This document shows, piece after piece, positions 24,818-34,355 of a stretch of DNA of 64,000 nucleotides. Origin of the DNA: Marinobacter sp. X15-166B (GTDB lineage Bacteria > Pseudomonadota > Gammaproteobacteria > Pseudomonadales > Oleiphilaceae); contig NZ_MEIY01000001.1 of NCBI RefSeq assembly GCF_001752365.1, positions 889,012 to 953,011 on the forward strand, in the 5' to 3' direction. Within the stretch, counting starts at the first letter, position 1. The number at the start of each line of letters is the position of its first letter. The position numbers were made by a program, and so were the translations under genes. Under the pieces are notes generated by a model. The model was not told the DNA's origin. It made no database searches and worked only from the letters and a program-made list of their open reading frames with translations.

Positions 24818-24856
24818 CCGGGGCCTGCGGGCGTCACCGCCGGTGCGGTGCCCCGC

Positions 24857-25123
24857 TCAATACAACGCGGCTTCGTCGTCCAGCACTTCGTACAGAATTT
24901 CCAGAAACATGTGATCGGCTTCGCTCCAGTTTTCCGGAATCCGTACCGTGGTGTTGGCACTGATTTCCCGGGCGATCAATTCTTCGGCTCCGGGCTGGTT
25001 GCGATACTTGCGTGCAATCTCGACAGATTTTACCGCAACGGTCGGGTCGCTCAGCACCTTCTTGATAAACACCCGCAGTTCACTGATCACCCGCGCCTGA
25101 CTACTCACTGTTACTGTGCTCAT
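24857..25123 (-). CDS. small protein of unknown function
   Basis: 88 residues, mostly charged and helix-prone, no signal peptide or membrane segment, no cysteines. Two parts are visible: VISELRVFIKKVLSDPTVAVKSVEIARKY and an acidic C-terminus ENWSEADHMFLEILYEVLDD. ATG 25123 is chosen because GGAGAG lies before it. It follows the phosphate permease by 46 bases in the same direction and converges with panP. I recognise no family. Confidence 0.7.
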   Translation of the reverse strand: MSTVTVSSQARVISELRVFIKKVLSDPTVAVKSVEIARKYRNQPGAEELIAREISANTTVRIPENWSEADHMFLEILYEVLDDEAALY

Positions 25124-25169
25124 CTTGGTTCTCTCCACAAAGGTAATGCCACCAGGGCGGTCCACTCCA

Positions 25170-26732
25170 TCACATCATAAAGCCGCGCAGGGCGTAAAAC
25201 ACCACCGCAGCCATCGCAGCAGAAGCCGGTACGGTAATCACCCAGGCCGCCACGATACGGGTCAGGTGTGAGCGCTTGACCAGCTCTTCCTTGTAAATTT
25301 TCTTCAGACGCTTGCGCTCTTTTTTCGACAATGGCAGTTCTTTTTTGTGTTTTTTAGCCCACTTCAGCAGCTTTTCCATTTCTTCCACGGTCGCATTGCG
25401 GAAATCGTCCAGGAAGGGTTTCAGGCTGGCGCGGCTCTCCTCATCGTGGTTTTCCATGATGGTGTGCAACTGGCTGGCGTAATTGGATTTGAGGTATTCA
25501 CGCAAGAAGCCGACCCCGAAGACCCCGCCGAGGGCAATGTGGGTCGAACTGACCGGCAGCCCCAGCTGTGAGGCAATGATGACCGTAAGCGCCGCCGACA
25601 GGGCAATGCAGAAGGCTCTGGTTTTGTCGAGGTCGGTTATTTCCGAGCCCACGGTTTTGATCAGCCTGGGGCCAAACAGCATCAGTCCGACCGCCAACCC
25701 CAGCGCCCCGATCAACATCACCCATAAAGGAATGCTGGCCGAGGTCACCACCTTGCCGGCGGAGAGTGCGTCGTTAATGGCCGCCAGCGGACCGATGGCG
25801 TTGGCCACGTCGTTGGCGCCATGGGCGAAGCTGAGCATGGCGGCGGCGACGATCAACGGCCAGGTGAACAGCGTATTGACCCCTTCCGGGCTGTTTTCCA
25901 TGGTGGACGAACGTTTGGCCACCAACATGCGCATGGCAAAAAACACCGCCACGGCCAAGCCCAGACCGACCAGAGCGGCGCCCACAAAATCGACCTTCAC
26001 AATTTTCTTGACGCCCTTGAGCATCAGATAAGTGCCGAAGGCCCACGCCAGTACGGCCACCAACAAGGGCACAAACCGGCGTGCCGCCGGAATCAGGTCG
26101 TGACGATACAACACCGTGTGATTAATGAGGTACAGAAACAGCGCGGCGAACACCCCGCCCAGCACCGGCGAAATGACCCAACTGGCGGCGATGGCGCCCA
26201 CCACGTGCCAGTTGGCAATCCCCCAACCCCCGGCGGCCACGCCTGCCCCCAGCACGCCCCCGACAATGGAGTGGGTGGTGGACACGGGCGCGCCCAACCA
26301 GGTGGCCAGATTCAGCCACAGAGCACCGGCCAGCAGCGCGGCGGTCATCAAGAAGACAAAATCCTGGGTGTCGGTCAGGCGATCGGCAGCAATGATGCCG
26401 TTCTTGATGGTTGAAACCACCTCGCCACCGGCGATCAGTGCGCCACCCGCCTCAAACACGCCCGCCAGCAACACCGCCGCACCGAGGGACAGGGCCCCGG
26501 ACCCCACCGCCGGGCCCACGTTGTTAGCCACGTCGTTAGCGCCGATATTGATCGCCATGTAGCCGCCGATGACCGCCGCCGCCATCAATAACATGCCGTT
26601 GGGCATTTCGCTGCTCAACTGCCCTACGGTCAGCCAGATCCCCAGCAGGAAAAACAGACTAAAACCAATACGATACCGTTCCGTGGACCGACTGGAGAGG
26701 AGTGTATCAAGGTAACCTTTGGCCTTTGCCAT
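25170..26732 (-). CDS. Pit-type inorganic phosphate permease
   Basis: 520 residues, about ten to twelve membrane helices. Both PiT signatures are present: GANDVANNVGPAVGSGAL (near residue 65) and GANDVANAIGPLAA (near residue 300), and the paired PVSTTHSIVGG/PVSSTHIALGG loops. A charged cytoplasmic domain (about 415-480) lies before the last helices, as in the long PiT group. It is a low-affinity, ion-coupled phosphate carrier, complementary to Pst. ATG 26732 follows GAGAGCGG. Promoter proposed at 26771-26800. Confidence 0.92.
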   Translation of the reverse strand: MAKAKGYLDTLLSSRSTERYRIGFSLFFLLGIWLTVGQLSSEMPNGMLLMAAAVIGGYMAINIGANDVANNVGPAVGSGALSLGAAVLLAGVFEAGGALIAGGEVVSTIKNGIIAADRLTDTQDFVFLMTAALLAGALWLNLATWLGAPVSTTHSIVGGVLGAGVAAGGWGIANWHVVGAIAASWVISPVLGGVFAALFLYLINHTVLYRHDLIPAARRFVPLLVAVLAWAFGTYLMLKGVKKIVKVDFVGAALVGLGLAVAVFFAMRMLVAKRSSTMENSPEGVNTLFTWPLIVAAAMLSFAHGANDVANAIGPLAAINDALSAGKVVTSASIPLWVMLIGALGLAVGLMLFGPRLIKTVGSEITDLDKTRAFCIALSAALTVIIASQLGLPVSSTHIALGGVFGVGFLREYLKSNYASQLHTIMENHDEESRASLKPFLDDFRNATVEEMEKLLKWAKKHKKELPLSKKERKRLKKIYKEELVKRSHLTRIVAAWVITVPASAAMAAVVFYALRGFMM

Positions 26733-26770
26733 ATCAGAACCGCTCTCGTGCACTTTGAATCAAGGCGGCC

Positions 26771-26800
26771 ACTATAATTTTTTTACCGCCAAAATGACAA
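26771..26800 (-). promoter_or_regulatory. probable promoter of the Pit-type permease
   Basis: Read leftward, TTGTCA is followed after 18 bases by TATAGT. A single Pho half-site-like TTGTCAT overlaps the -35, but the second repeat is missing, so this is not a Pho box. Confidence 0.5.
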
Positions 26801-26950
26801 CCTGGTTCGATCCCCGACCGGCTCAACCCCGGGTCAAAACCGCGGTGCGCGGGGGCGTTTTCTGTCTCAATGGCTTTGCTGGCAGGCACTTGAGGCTCCT
26901 CAACGCAGACGCTACCATGTTGCCCGCAATTCATTTAATCAGGGCATGTT

Positions 26951-27409
26951 ATGGCTTCCATCCAGATTCTAGTCGGCAGTGTCTACGGGGGGGCACTGCG
27001 CAGTGCCAACGCCATCAAAGCGGCACTCGAACAGCAAGGCCATAACGTGCAGGTGCTGGACAAGGCCAGCCTCGAGGACATCAGCAGCTCAGCGTGCCCG
27101 TTGCTCGTCTGCTCATCCACCACCGGACAGGGCGAGATCCCGCCCAACCTGTTGCCTTTTTACCTTAGTTTGCGCGAGCAACTGCCGCAACAACCCGGCC
27201 GCCCGTTTGGCGTGATCGTGTTTGGCGACAGTTCGTTTGGGGACACCTTCTGCGGGGCGGGCGAGTTGCTGGAAGAGGCCTTGCTTGAAACCGGCGCCCA
27301 CAAAGTCGGCGATACCCTGCAAGTGGACGCCCTGGAGACCGTTGGCGCCGCGGCCACGGCTGAGGCGGTCGCCTGGGCAAGAAACTGGGTGTCCCTGATC
27401 TCCGTCTGA
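26951..27409 (+). CDS. MioC-like flavodoxin
   Basis: 152 residues with a flavodoxin fold: FMN phosphate loop GSVYGGALRSA at the start, CSSTTGQGEIPPNL and VFGDSSFGDTFCGAG loops around the isoalloxazine ring. Resembles MioC and the flavodoxin-like domain of sulphite reductase. Partner unknown. It diverges from the phosphate permease and ends 37 bases from the converging tesB. Confidence 0.85.
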   Translation: MASIQILVGSVYGGALRSANAIKAALEQQGHNVQVLDKASLEDISSSACPLLVCSSTTGQGEIPPNLLPFYLSLREQLPQQPGRPFGVIVFGDSSFGDTFCGAGELLEEALLETGAHKVGDTLQVDALETVGAAATAEAVAWARNWVSLISV

Positions 27410-27446
27410 GCCCAGACCTGCCGCCCCCCCCTCAGGGCGCGGCCGC

Positions 27447-28304
27447 TCAGCCCCGCTTGCGGATCAACCCTTCCTGGGCGGCCGAGGCCACCAATACGCC
27501 TTCGCGGTTGAAGAAGGCGCCGCGGGTGAGACCGCGCCCGCCGGAGGCGCTGGGGCTGTCCTTGTCGTACAGCAGCCAGTCGTCGATGCGGAATTCCCGG
27601 TGGAACCACAGAGCGTGATCCAGGCTTGCAATCTGCATGTCCGGCACCAACAAGCTGCAGCCATGGGGTTTCAGTGAGGTCGCCAGCAAGGTGAAATCCG
27701 ACAGGTACGCCAGCAGACAACGATGCAGGATCGGGTCATCGGGCAGCTCGCCCTGCACCCGGAGCCAGCTTTGCGCGTAAGGCGGCTTGACCTGAGGGTT
27801 GAGCGGATCCTGCGGCTCGGTGGTGCGGAATTCAATCGGTTGTTCCCGCTCCCATAGATGTCGCAGTTTTTCCGGCAGGCGGGAGGCCATCGGCTTGAAC
27901 AGATCCTGGTCGGAGCGCAACGTGTCCAGCGGCGGTGCCTCGGGCATGTCAAACTGGTGCTCCAGACCCTGTTCCTCGATCTGCAACGACACCGCACAGG
28001 TCAGTATTTCACGCCCCTCCTGCCGGGCACTCACCCGCCGCACCGAAAAACTGCCGCCATCGCGCACCCGCTGGACTTCGTAATCCACCGGTAATCGGGG
28101 GTTACCCGGACGCAGAAAGTACGCATGCATGGAGTGGGGCATGCGGTCATCCACGGTGCGGGTCGCCGCCATCAGCGCCTGCCCCAGCACCTGCCCGCCG
28201 AAAAGATTCGGGAAACCGACGTCTTCACTGTCGCCCTGAAAGTGGTCACCACCGGTGGGTGATACGTCCAGCAACTCTACCAGTTTTCTGGTGACTTCCA
28301 GCAT
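27447..28304 (-). CDS. tesB: acyl-CoA thioesterase II
   Basis: 285 residues, double hot-dog fold. Conserved segments: FGGQVLGQALMAA, MHAYFLRPGNP, LAYLSDFTLL with the catalytic Asp, SLDHALWFHR and ASAAQEGLIR with the catalytic Gln. Hydrolyses medium to long acyl-CoA. Length equals E. coli TesB. Rubredoxin lies 93 bases upstream in the same direction. Confidence 0.94.
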   Translation of the reverse strand: MLEVTRKLVELLDVSPTGGDHFQGDSEDVGFPNLFGGQVLGQALMAATRTVDDRMPHSMHAYFLRPGNPRLPVDYEVQRVRDGGSFSVRRVSARQEGREILTCAVSLQIEEQGLEHQFDMPEAPPLDTLRSDQDLFKPMASRLPEKLRHLWEREQPIEFRTTEPQDPLNPQVKPPYAQSWLRVQGELPDDPILHRCLLAYLSDFTLLATSLKPHGCSLLVPDMQIASLDHALWFHREFRIDDWLLYDKDSPSASGGRGLTRGAFFNREGVLVASAAQEGLIRKRG

Positions 28305-28397
28305 GCCTGCTCCTGCGTCAAGTAATTGGCCAAGGTGGAGAAAGTTCTACCGCAAGCGGCTGTAATTGGCAACGAAAACCCTCGACCTGCAATGGCA

Positions 28398-28565
28398 TCA
28401 AGCCAGTTCAATCATTTCGAAGTCTTCTTTGCCGACGCCGCAATCCGGGCACAGCCAGTCCTCGGGTACGTCGTCCCAGGCGGTCCCCGGGGCAATCCCG
28501 TCTTCCGGCCAGCCCATAGCCTCATCGTAAATCCAGCCACACACTACACACTGCCACTTTTTCAT
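28398..28565 (-). CDS. rubA: rubredoxin
   Basis: 55 residues: [20 protein letters not shown] at the start and a C-terminal [17 protein letters not shown]. The two CxxC knuckles bind a single iron. Three ATG codons stand in a row (28571, 28568, 28565); the last is chosen because GGAG lies at proper spacing and it gives the family N-terminus. In Pseudomonas rubredoxins serve alkane hydroxylase and oxidative-stress reductases; no partner is seen here. Confidence 0.95.
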   Translation of the reverse strand: MKKWQCVVCGWIYDEAMGWPEDGIAPGTAWDDVPEDWLCPDCGVGKEDFEMIELA

Positions 28566-28820
28566 CATCATGCTCCGAAATTGTTCACACGCTCAGTTCA
28601 ATCAAAGCGCCCGTGCCGGCTGGTGCCAATGTCGGCACCTCCGGTCGGGCGGGCGCCCATGATACCCATCACGCCGGGCGAGACCAACGCCATCCGGGTT
28701 GCTGCCAGCTCCTTTTTGGGTCACTCCGCCAGCAAACCAGCCATCCGGGTGGAATTATGACCTCCCTAAGAGGCCTCGGCTTCGGTATAATGCGTCGTTT
28801 TACGACAGGATCCGACCGTT

Positions 28821-29378
28821 ATGACCGATACCGTCGCCGAGATGAATCAGGTGTTTCAAGAGGCAGACTGCCTGGTAAATGAGCAGCAGATCGCGGCTGC
28901 CATACAGAATATGGCCAAAGCTATCACGGATCGATTAAAAGACCGCAATCCCTTGCTGTTTTGCGTGATGAACGGCGGCCTGATATTCACCGGCCAGCTG
29001 CTCACCCAGCTGCACTTCCCCGTGCAGGCGGAGTATCTGCACGCCAGCCGCTACCGCCAGGAAACGACCGGCGGCCTGCTGGAATGGAAACTGAAACCCG
29101 ACGCCGACATAAAAGGACGCACCGTGCTGATCGTCGACGACATTCTCGATGAAGGCACCACGCTGGACGCCATCGCCGACTTTTGCCGCAGCCAGGGCGC
29201 AGCCGAGGTATTGACCGCCGTGCTGGTGGACAAGCAGCACGACCGCAAAGCGCGTCCGGATTTAAAAGCCGACTTCACCGGTGTGGAAGTTGAGGACCGT
29301 TTTCTGTTTGGCTATGGCATGGATTACAAGGGCTACTGGCGTAACGCACCGGGAATATATGCCGTCAAGGGTCTCTGA
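28821..29378 (+). CDS. hpt: hypoxanthine-guanine phosphoribosyltransferase
   Basis: 185 residues. PRPP-binding motif LIVDDILDEGTTLDAI at about 102-117, preceded by CVMNGGLIF and followed by KQHDRK and the base-recognition loop FLFGYGMDYKGYWRN. Salvages hypoxanthine and guanine to nucleotides. A TATAAT lies about 30 bases before the start, in the 255-base gap after rubredoxin. Its last 20 bases overlap ubiC. Confidence 0.94.
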   Translation: MTDTVAEMNQVFQEADCLVNEQQIAAAIQNMAKAITDRLKDRNPLLFCVMNGGLIFTGQLLTQLHFPVQAEYLHASRYRQETTGGLLEWKLKPDADIKGRTVLIVDDILDEGTTLDAIADFCRSQGAAEVLTAVLVDKQHDRKARPDLKADFTGVEVEDRFLFGYGMDYKGYWRNAPGIYAVKGL

Positions 29379-29913
29379 GGGCGGGCCTGGTCTGGCCATC
29401 CCCCGCACGGACTGGTACCCCTCTTTCGCCGCAGCAGGCCTGCATGGGTCGCTGCCTTACGAGGTGGCCCACGTGTGGTTGCAACAAACCGGCTCGCTGA
29501 CGCGGGCCCTGCAACAGCGCTGCCAACAACGACTGCAGGTAGACGTGCGCGCTGAGGGCTTCGCCTTGCCGCGCCCCGATGAAGCCCGGGTGCTGAAAAT
29601 TCCACCCCGCCAGACGGCCTGGATCCGGGAGGTGCAGCTGTGTGGCGACGGTGAGCCCTGGGTGCTGGCGCGCACGGTGATTCCCCAAGCGAGTTTAACC
29701 GGGTCCGGTCGCAGGCTGCGCCACCTGGGCCAGAAACCGCTGGGCAGCTACCTGTTCAGTCGCCGGGAATGGCGGCGCGGCCCCATCCTTCCGGGCCACT
29801 GCCACCCTGACCACGCCGCCCAGCCCAGTTATGCGCGGCGCTCCTGCTTTCAGACCCGTGGACACGCGCTGCTGGTCGCCGAGTACTTCCTGCCGGCCTT
29901 ACTCAAGCGCTAA
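29359..29913 (+). CDS. ubiC: chorismate pyruvate-lyase UbiC
   Basis: 184 residues; releases 4-hydroxybenzoate from chorismate, the first committed ubiquinone step. Family marks: [22 protein letters not shown] and the C-terminal [22 protein letters not shown] with the catalytic glutamate. The start chosen is ATG 29359, preceded by GGGA and overlapping the end of hpt. The frame is open further upstream inside hpt but without family similarity. Followed by ubiA after 91 bases. Confidence 0.9.
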   Translation: MPSRVSEGGPGLAIPRTDWYPSFAAAGLHGSLPYEVAHVWLQQTGSLTRALQQRCQQRLQVDVRAEGFALPRPDEARVLKIPPRQTAWIREVQLCGDGEPWVLARTVIPQASLTGSGRRLRHLGQKPLGSYLFSRREWRRGPILPGHCHPDHAAQPSYARRSCFQTRGHALLVAEYFLPALLKR

Positions 29914-30004
29914 GCCCGGTGCCCACACCGCCCCCCCCCGACCTTACGCCACGGATTTCATTGGCTATAATCCGGGGTTCATCCGTCACCCAGAGCGCTT
30001 TGCC

Positions 30005-30883
30005 ATGTTCACGATGCCCGCCACCATGTCAGTTCGTCTCAAAGACTACGCCACCCTGCTGAGGCTCGACCGTCCCATCGGCGCGTTGCTGTTGTTGTGG
30101 CCCACCTACTGGGCCCTGTGGCTGGCGGCGGAAGGCCTCCCCAGCCTGGTCAATCTGATTATTTTCACCCTGGGCGTATTTCTCATGCGTGCCGCCGGCT
30201 GCGCCATCAACGATTTTGCCGACCGGGACATCGACCGCCACGTCAAACGCACCAAAGACCGCCCCCTGACCTCCGGCCGGGTCCACCCGCGAGAAGCGGT
30301 CGCCCTGTTTGTTGGGCTGGCGTTGCTGGCCTTCGTGCTGGTGGTTGTGTTTACCAACCGGCTCACTCTGTACCTGTCGTTCGGCGGCCTGCTGCTGGCG
30401 TTTATTTATCCCTTCATGAAACGCTACACCCACCTGCCCCAGCTGTTTCTGGGTGCCGCTTTCTCCTGGGCCATCCCCATGGCCTGGGCGGCAGAAACCG
30501 GCGAGGTGAGCCAACTGGCCTGGCTGCTGTTCACCGCCAACCTGTTGTGGACGGTGGCCTACGACACCCTGTATGCCATGGTCGACCGGGATGACGATTT
30601 GAAAATCGGCGTCAAATCTACCGCCATCCTGTTCGGCGACGGCGACCGCGCAATCATCGCGATGCTGCAGGCTTTGGTGGTTCTGGTGCTGATCCTCGCC
30701 GGCAGGCAGGCTGAACTGGGCAGTTTCTACTACCTTGGGGTGGCGGCCATGGCCTCGCTGTTTGTCTACCAGCAGCATTTGGCCCGGTTTCGCAGCCGCG
30801 AGGGGTGCTTCCAGGCATTTCTGAACAACAACTGGGCGGGATTGGCTGTCTTCATTGGCCTGTTGGTGGACACGCTGCTCTGA
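30005..30883 (+). CDS. ubiA: 4-hydroxybenzoate polyprenyltransferase UbiA
   Basis: 292 residues, about eight membrane helices. Both aspartate-rich motifs are present: [20 protein letters not shown] and [17 protein letters not shown]. Attaches the polyprenyl tail to 4-hydroxybenzoate in the inner membrane. The start could be ATG 30005 or 30026; the first is used. A TATAAT at 29966-29971 may be its own promoter. Confidence 0.94.
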   Translation: MFTMPATMSVRLKDYATLLRLDRPIGALLLLWPTYWALWLAAEGLPSLVNLIIFTLGVFLMRAAGCAINDFADRDIDRHVKRTKDRPLTSGRVHPREAVALFVGLALLAFVLVVVFTNRLTLYLSFGGLLLAFIYPFMKRYTHLPQLFLGAAFSWAIPMAWAAETGEVSQLAWLLFTANLLWTVAYDTLYAMVDRDDDLKIGVKSTAILFGDGDRAIIAMLQALVVLVLILAGRQAELGSFYYLGVAAMASLFVYQQHLARFRSREGCFQAFLNNNWAGLAVFIGLLVDTLL

Positions 30884-30895
30884 GTCGCGGTGGGA

Positions 30896-30913
30896 CTGTC
30901 ATACAGCTGTCAC
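30896..30913 (+). promoter_or_regulatory. Pho box upstream of phoB
   Basis: CTGTCAT-ACAG-CTGTCAC: two direct 7-base repeats separated by four bases, one mismatch from the PhoB consensus. It lies 55 bases before the phoB start, with TAATAC at 30926-30931 as a possible -10. Implies PhoB autoactivation of phoBR. Confidence 0.88.
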
Positions 30914-30968
30914 ATTGGACGGGTGTAATACCACTGCAATAAAACTCGATGTAATACAGGGTTGTGCC

Positions 30969-31661
30969 ATGACTGGAAAAACCGTGCTGATTGTGGACGA
31001 CGAAGCGCCGATCCGCGAAATGATCACCGTCGCCCTGGAGATGGCGGGCTATCATTGCCTGGCAGCGGCCGATGCGCGGGAAGCCCACGCGCTGATCATT
31101 GATCACCGGCCCGATCTGGTGTTGCTGGACTGGATGCTGCCGGGTACCAGCGGGATCGAACTGGCCCGCCGGCTCAAACAAACGGACACCACCGCAGAAC
31201 TGCCCATCATCATGCTGACGGCCAAGGCGGACGAGGACAACAAGGTCCAGGGCCTGGAAGTCGGCGCCGACGATTACCTCACCAAACCCTTCTCCCCCCG
31301 GGAACTGGTCGCCCGCCTGCAAGCGGTGTTGCGGCGGACCACCCCCCCGGGCATCGACACCCCGGTGGCAGCAGGCGGCCTCACCCTCGACCCGGGCGGC
31401 CATCGGGTCACCACCGCACACGGGGAGCTTTCTTTGGGGCCGACAGAATTCCGCCTGTTGCAGTTTTTCATGACCCACCAGGAACGGGTCTACTCCCGGG
31501 CGCAATTGCTGGACCGGGTGTGGGGTGGCAACGTGTATGTGGAAGAGCGCACCGTTGATGTGCATATTCGCCGCCTGCGCAAAGCCCTCGGTGACGATCA
31601 CAGCCACTTGGTGCAGACGGTGCGCGGTGCGGGTTACCGTTTCTCGACGCGAACCTCCTGA
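30969..31661 (+). CDS. phoB: phosphate regulon response regulator PhoB
   Basis: 230 residues. Receiver domain with acidic pocket VDDE, phosphorylated D54 in LLDWMLPG and the K in LTKPFSP; C-terminal winged-helix domain with GPTEFRLLQFFMTHQERVYSR and ERTVDVHIRRLRKAL. Binds Pho boxes under phosphate starvation. The ATG at 30969 follows its own Pho box. Stop overlaps the phoR start by one base, so expression is coupled. Confidence 0.96.
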   Translation: MTGKTVLIVDDEAPIREMITVALEMAGYHCLAAADAREAHALIIDHRPDLVLLDWMLPGTSGIELARRLKQTDTTAELPIIMLTAKADEDNKVQGLEVGADDYLTKPFSPRELVARLQAVLRRTTPPGIDTPVAAGGLTLDPGGHRVTTAHGELSLGPTEFRLLQFFMTHQERVYSRAQLLDRVWGGNVYVEERTVDVHIRRLRKALGDDHSHLVQTVRGAGYRFSTRTS

Positions 31662-32962
31662 TGCATTACAGCCTGTTACGGTATCTGCGCCGGATCCTCG
31701 TTTTCTTGCTGATCACCACTGGGCTCGGCGTGCTTGTTGACCAGCCTCTGGCCGGATTAACGGCAGGGTTGGCGGTCTATCTGGGGTGGTCATTGCTGCA
31801 GGTTGGCAAGTTGCATCGCTGGTTGCACCACAGCCACAGCACCGCCCCCGAAAGTGTGGGTCTGTGGGGCGACATATTTGACCGCCTGCACAAGCAGCAG
31901 CAGCGCCACAAGCGCACCCGCGACCGTCTGGTGGAGCAACTCAGCCGGATTCAGGAGTCCACCAATTCCATGCGTGACGGGGTCGTGATGACCGATGCCA
32001 AAGGCGCTCTGGAATGGTGGAACGGGGCCGCCGAACACCTGCTGGGGTTTCAGCACCCCGGTGACCGGGGGCAGTACATCCACAACCTGATTCGCACCCC
32101 CAGCTTCAAAGCCTATTTCGATGCCTGCGATTACCGGGAGCCCCTGGCCATGCACTCGCCTGCCCGCCCCCATTTGCATCTGCTGGTGCAAATCAGCCTG
32201 TTCGGGGACGGCGAGCGGCTGATCATGGCCAGGGATGTCACCCGCTTGCATCAGCTTGAACAAATGCGCCGCGATTTTGTTGCCAATGTGTCCCACGAGC
32301 TGCGCACCCCGCTCACCGTGATCAGTGGTTATCTGGAAACCTTGCGCGATCATGGGGACGACCTGCCGCCCCCCTGGCAGCGCGCGCTGACCACCATGAC
32401 GCAGCAGTCGGCGCGGATGGAAGCGCTGGTTGCGGATCTGATCCTGCTGTCCAAAATAGAAACCGGCGAACACACGCTGACCGACCGGGTGATGGATGTG
32501 CGTGCCCTGCTGGAAGACCTGTGTCGCGACGGCCAGGCCCTGAGTGGCGACCAGCAGCATCGGTTCAACCTCGACATCGCCGGACCCTGCGAGCTGAGAG
32601 GGGATGAAAGCCAACTGACCAGTGCGTTTTCGAATCTGATCTTCAACGCCGTGAACTACACCCCCGCCAAGGGGCGGATCACGGTGCGCTGGTACACGGA
32701 CCGCGACGGGGCGCATTTATCCGTGAGCGACACCGGTGTCGGTGTCGACCCGGTGCATATCCCCCGGCTGACCGAGCGCTTTTACCGGGCCGACCCCAGT
32801 CGTCATCAGGGCAGCGGCGGTACGGGCCTCGGGCTGGCCATTGTGAAGCACGCCCTGCTGAACCACGACGGCCATCTGGAGATCAACAGCCAACCCGGAG
32901 CCGGCAGCACTTTTACCTGCCACTTCCCCCCGCACCGTCTGGTGGCCCGAGGTGCCGACTAG
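31661..32962 (+). CDS. phoR: phosphate regulon sensor kinase PhoR
   Basis: 433 residues. Two short hydrophobic segments (about 11-25 and 31-47) with almost no periplasmic loop, as expected for PhoR, which senses through Pst/PhoU. PAS-like region about 95-190; phosphoacceptor H212 in VANVSHELRTPLT; ATPase motifs NLIFNAVNYTP, DTGVGVDP and GGTGLGLAIVK. Phosphorylates PhoB. Confidence 0.96.
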   Translation: MHYSLLRYLRRILVFLLITTGLGVLVDQPLAGLTAGLAVYLGWSLLQVGKLHRWLHHSHSTAPESVGLWGDIFDRLHKQQQRHKRTRDRLVEQLSRIQESTNSMRDGVVMTDAKGALEWWNGAAEHLLGFQHPGDRGQYIHNLIRTPSFKAYFDACDYREPLAMHSPARPHLHLLVQISLFGDGERLIMARDVTRLHQLEQMRRDFVANVSHELRTPLTVISGYLETLRDHGDDLPPPWQRALTTMTQQSARMEALVADLILLSKIETGEHTLTDRVMDVRALLEDLCRDGQALSGDQQHRFNLDIAGPCELRGDESQLTSAFSNLIFNAVNYTPAKGRITVRWYTDRDGAHLSVSDTGVGVDPVHIPRLTERFYRADPSRHQGSGGTGLGLAIVKHALLNHDGHLEINSQPGAGSTFTCHFPPHRLVARGAD

Positions 32963-33113
32963 GCCGGCCCGACGCGCCAGCCCCGCACGCCAGTTGTCGC
33001 CGGCGGCGGCCTTACTGATTTGTCATTACCTGCCGTTCAGATAGGCGTTCAAAGCGCTGCAAAACACGCTACCATGGGGCCTGACGATTCTTGCACCGTG
33101 ACGTGAGGTTCCT

Positions 33114-34355
33114 GTGACATCCATACTTACCCGGCGCCTTCGGCGTCCTGTTGTTTCCCGCTGGCAGGCGGTCGCTGGCCTCGCCGGATTGCTGATGGTC
33201 CCTTTCGCACAGGCAGCACCGACTGCCGATTTCGGTCAATGCGTGGCCGACCTGAAAACCCGGGCAATCAGCAACGGCGTTTCTCCCCAGGTCGCCGAAG
33301 ACGTGCTCAGCCAGGTTGCCCACCTGGATCGGGTCATCGAGCTGGACCGGCGGCAACCCGAGTTCACCACGACCTTCGCGGACTATCTGAACCGGCGTGT
33401 CAACAAACGCCGAATCGAACAAGGCCGCAAACTGTTGCAGGAGCATGACGAGTTGCTGGCCCGGGTGAGCGCACAAACCGGTGTGCCGCCCGCTTACCTG
33501 CTCGCCTTCTGGGGGCTGGAAACCAACTACGGCAGCTACTTTGGCCGCATGTCGGTGCCCAGTTCCCTGGCCACCCTGGCCTGCGACGGCCGTCGTGGCC
33601 ACTATTTTACCTCGGAACTGATCGCGGCCTTACAGATCATCGAGGAAGGCGCCATCGCCCCGGAATCCATGGAGGGCTCCTGGGCCGGCGCTATGGGTCA
33701 CGTGCAATTCATGCCATCGGTGTTCTTGCGCTACGCCGTGGATGCCGACGGGGACGGCCGCCGCGATCTGTGGAACAGTCTGCCTGACGCCCTGATGTCC
33801 GCCGGCAATTTTCTCAACAGTCTGGGGTGGGACGGCGATTACCGCTGGGGACGTGAAGTGCTGTTGCCGCCGGGGTTCGATTACGCCGTTGCGGGAGGCG
33901 AGAAACGCTCCCTCCGCGCATGGCGCGAGCTGGGGGTGAAGGACGCGTTCGGCCAGGCGCTGGCGGACGACGACATTCAGGCCGCCCTGATCGTGCCCGC
34001 CGGCCATCGCGGGCCCGCGTTTCTGGCCTACCACAATTTCAATGTCATCATGGGCTGGAACCGTTCCGAATTTTACGCCATTGCGGTGGGCCATCTGGCC
34101 GATCGCATTGCCGGAGCCGGCGGCCTGACCAATCCACCGCCGACCGACACCCCGGCGCTGAGTCGCGACACCATTGAACGCTTGCAAGCCACTCTCACCG
34201 AGCAAGGCTTCGCTGCCGGCAACGCCGACGGCATCCTCGGCCCTGCCACCCGGCAGGCCATCCGCAGCTTCCAGCGCGCCAACCGGCTGACCGCAGACGG
34301 TTACCCGGACCGGGCCTTGCTCGACGCGCTGGGCGTCATGGCAGAGGCTGACTGA
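33114..34355 (+). CDS. MltB-type lytic murein transglycosylase with peptidoglycan-binding domain
   Basis: 413 residues from GTG 33114, with GAGG before it. N-terminal signal peptide ends near AQA-APT (about residue 34). Catalytic domain has the glutamate in FWGLETNYGSYFGR and the motifs GSWAGAMGHVQFMPS and YHNFNVIMGWN. The C-terminus (about 350-405) is a PG_binding_1 domain (GILGPATRQAIRSFQRANRL). Cleaves glycan strands to 1,6-anhydro products in the periplasm. No lipobox cysteine, so probably soluble. Confidence 0.92.
   Translation: MTSILTRRLRRPVVSRWQAVAGLAGLLMVPFAQAAPTADFGQCVADLKTRAISNGVSPQVAEDVLSQVAHLDRVIELDRRQPEFTTTFADYLNRRVNKRRIEQGRKLLQEHDELLARVSAQTGVPPAYLLAFWGLETNYGSYFGRMSVPSSLATLACDGRRGHYFTSELIAALQIIEEGAIAPESMEGSWAGAMGHVQFMPSVFLRYAVDADGDGRRDLWNSLPDALMSAGNFLNSLGWDGDYRWGREVLLPPGFDYAVAGGEKRSLRAWRELGVKDAFGQALADDDIQAALIVPAGHRGPAFLAYHNFNVIMGWNRSEFYAIAVGHLADRIAGAGGLTNPPPTDTPALSRDTIERLQATLTEQGFAAGNADGILGPATRQAIRSFQRANRLTADGYPDRALLDALGVMAEAD

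Noticed and set aside
26784..26801. Pho box before the Pit-type permease
   Set aside because: Only one repeat (TTGTCAT) is present; the second half at the correct spacing does not match.
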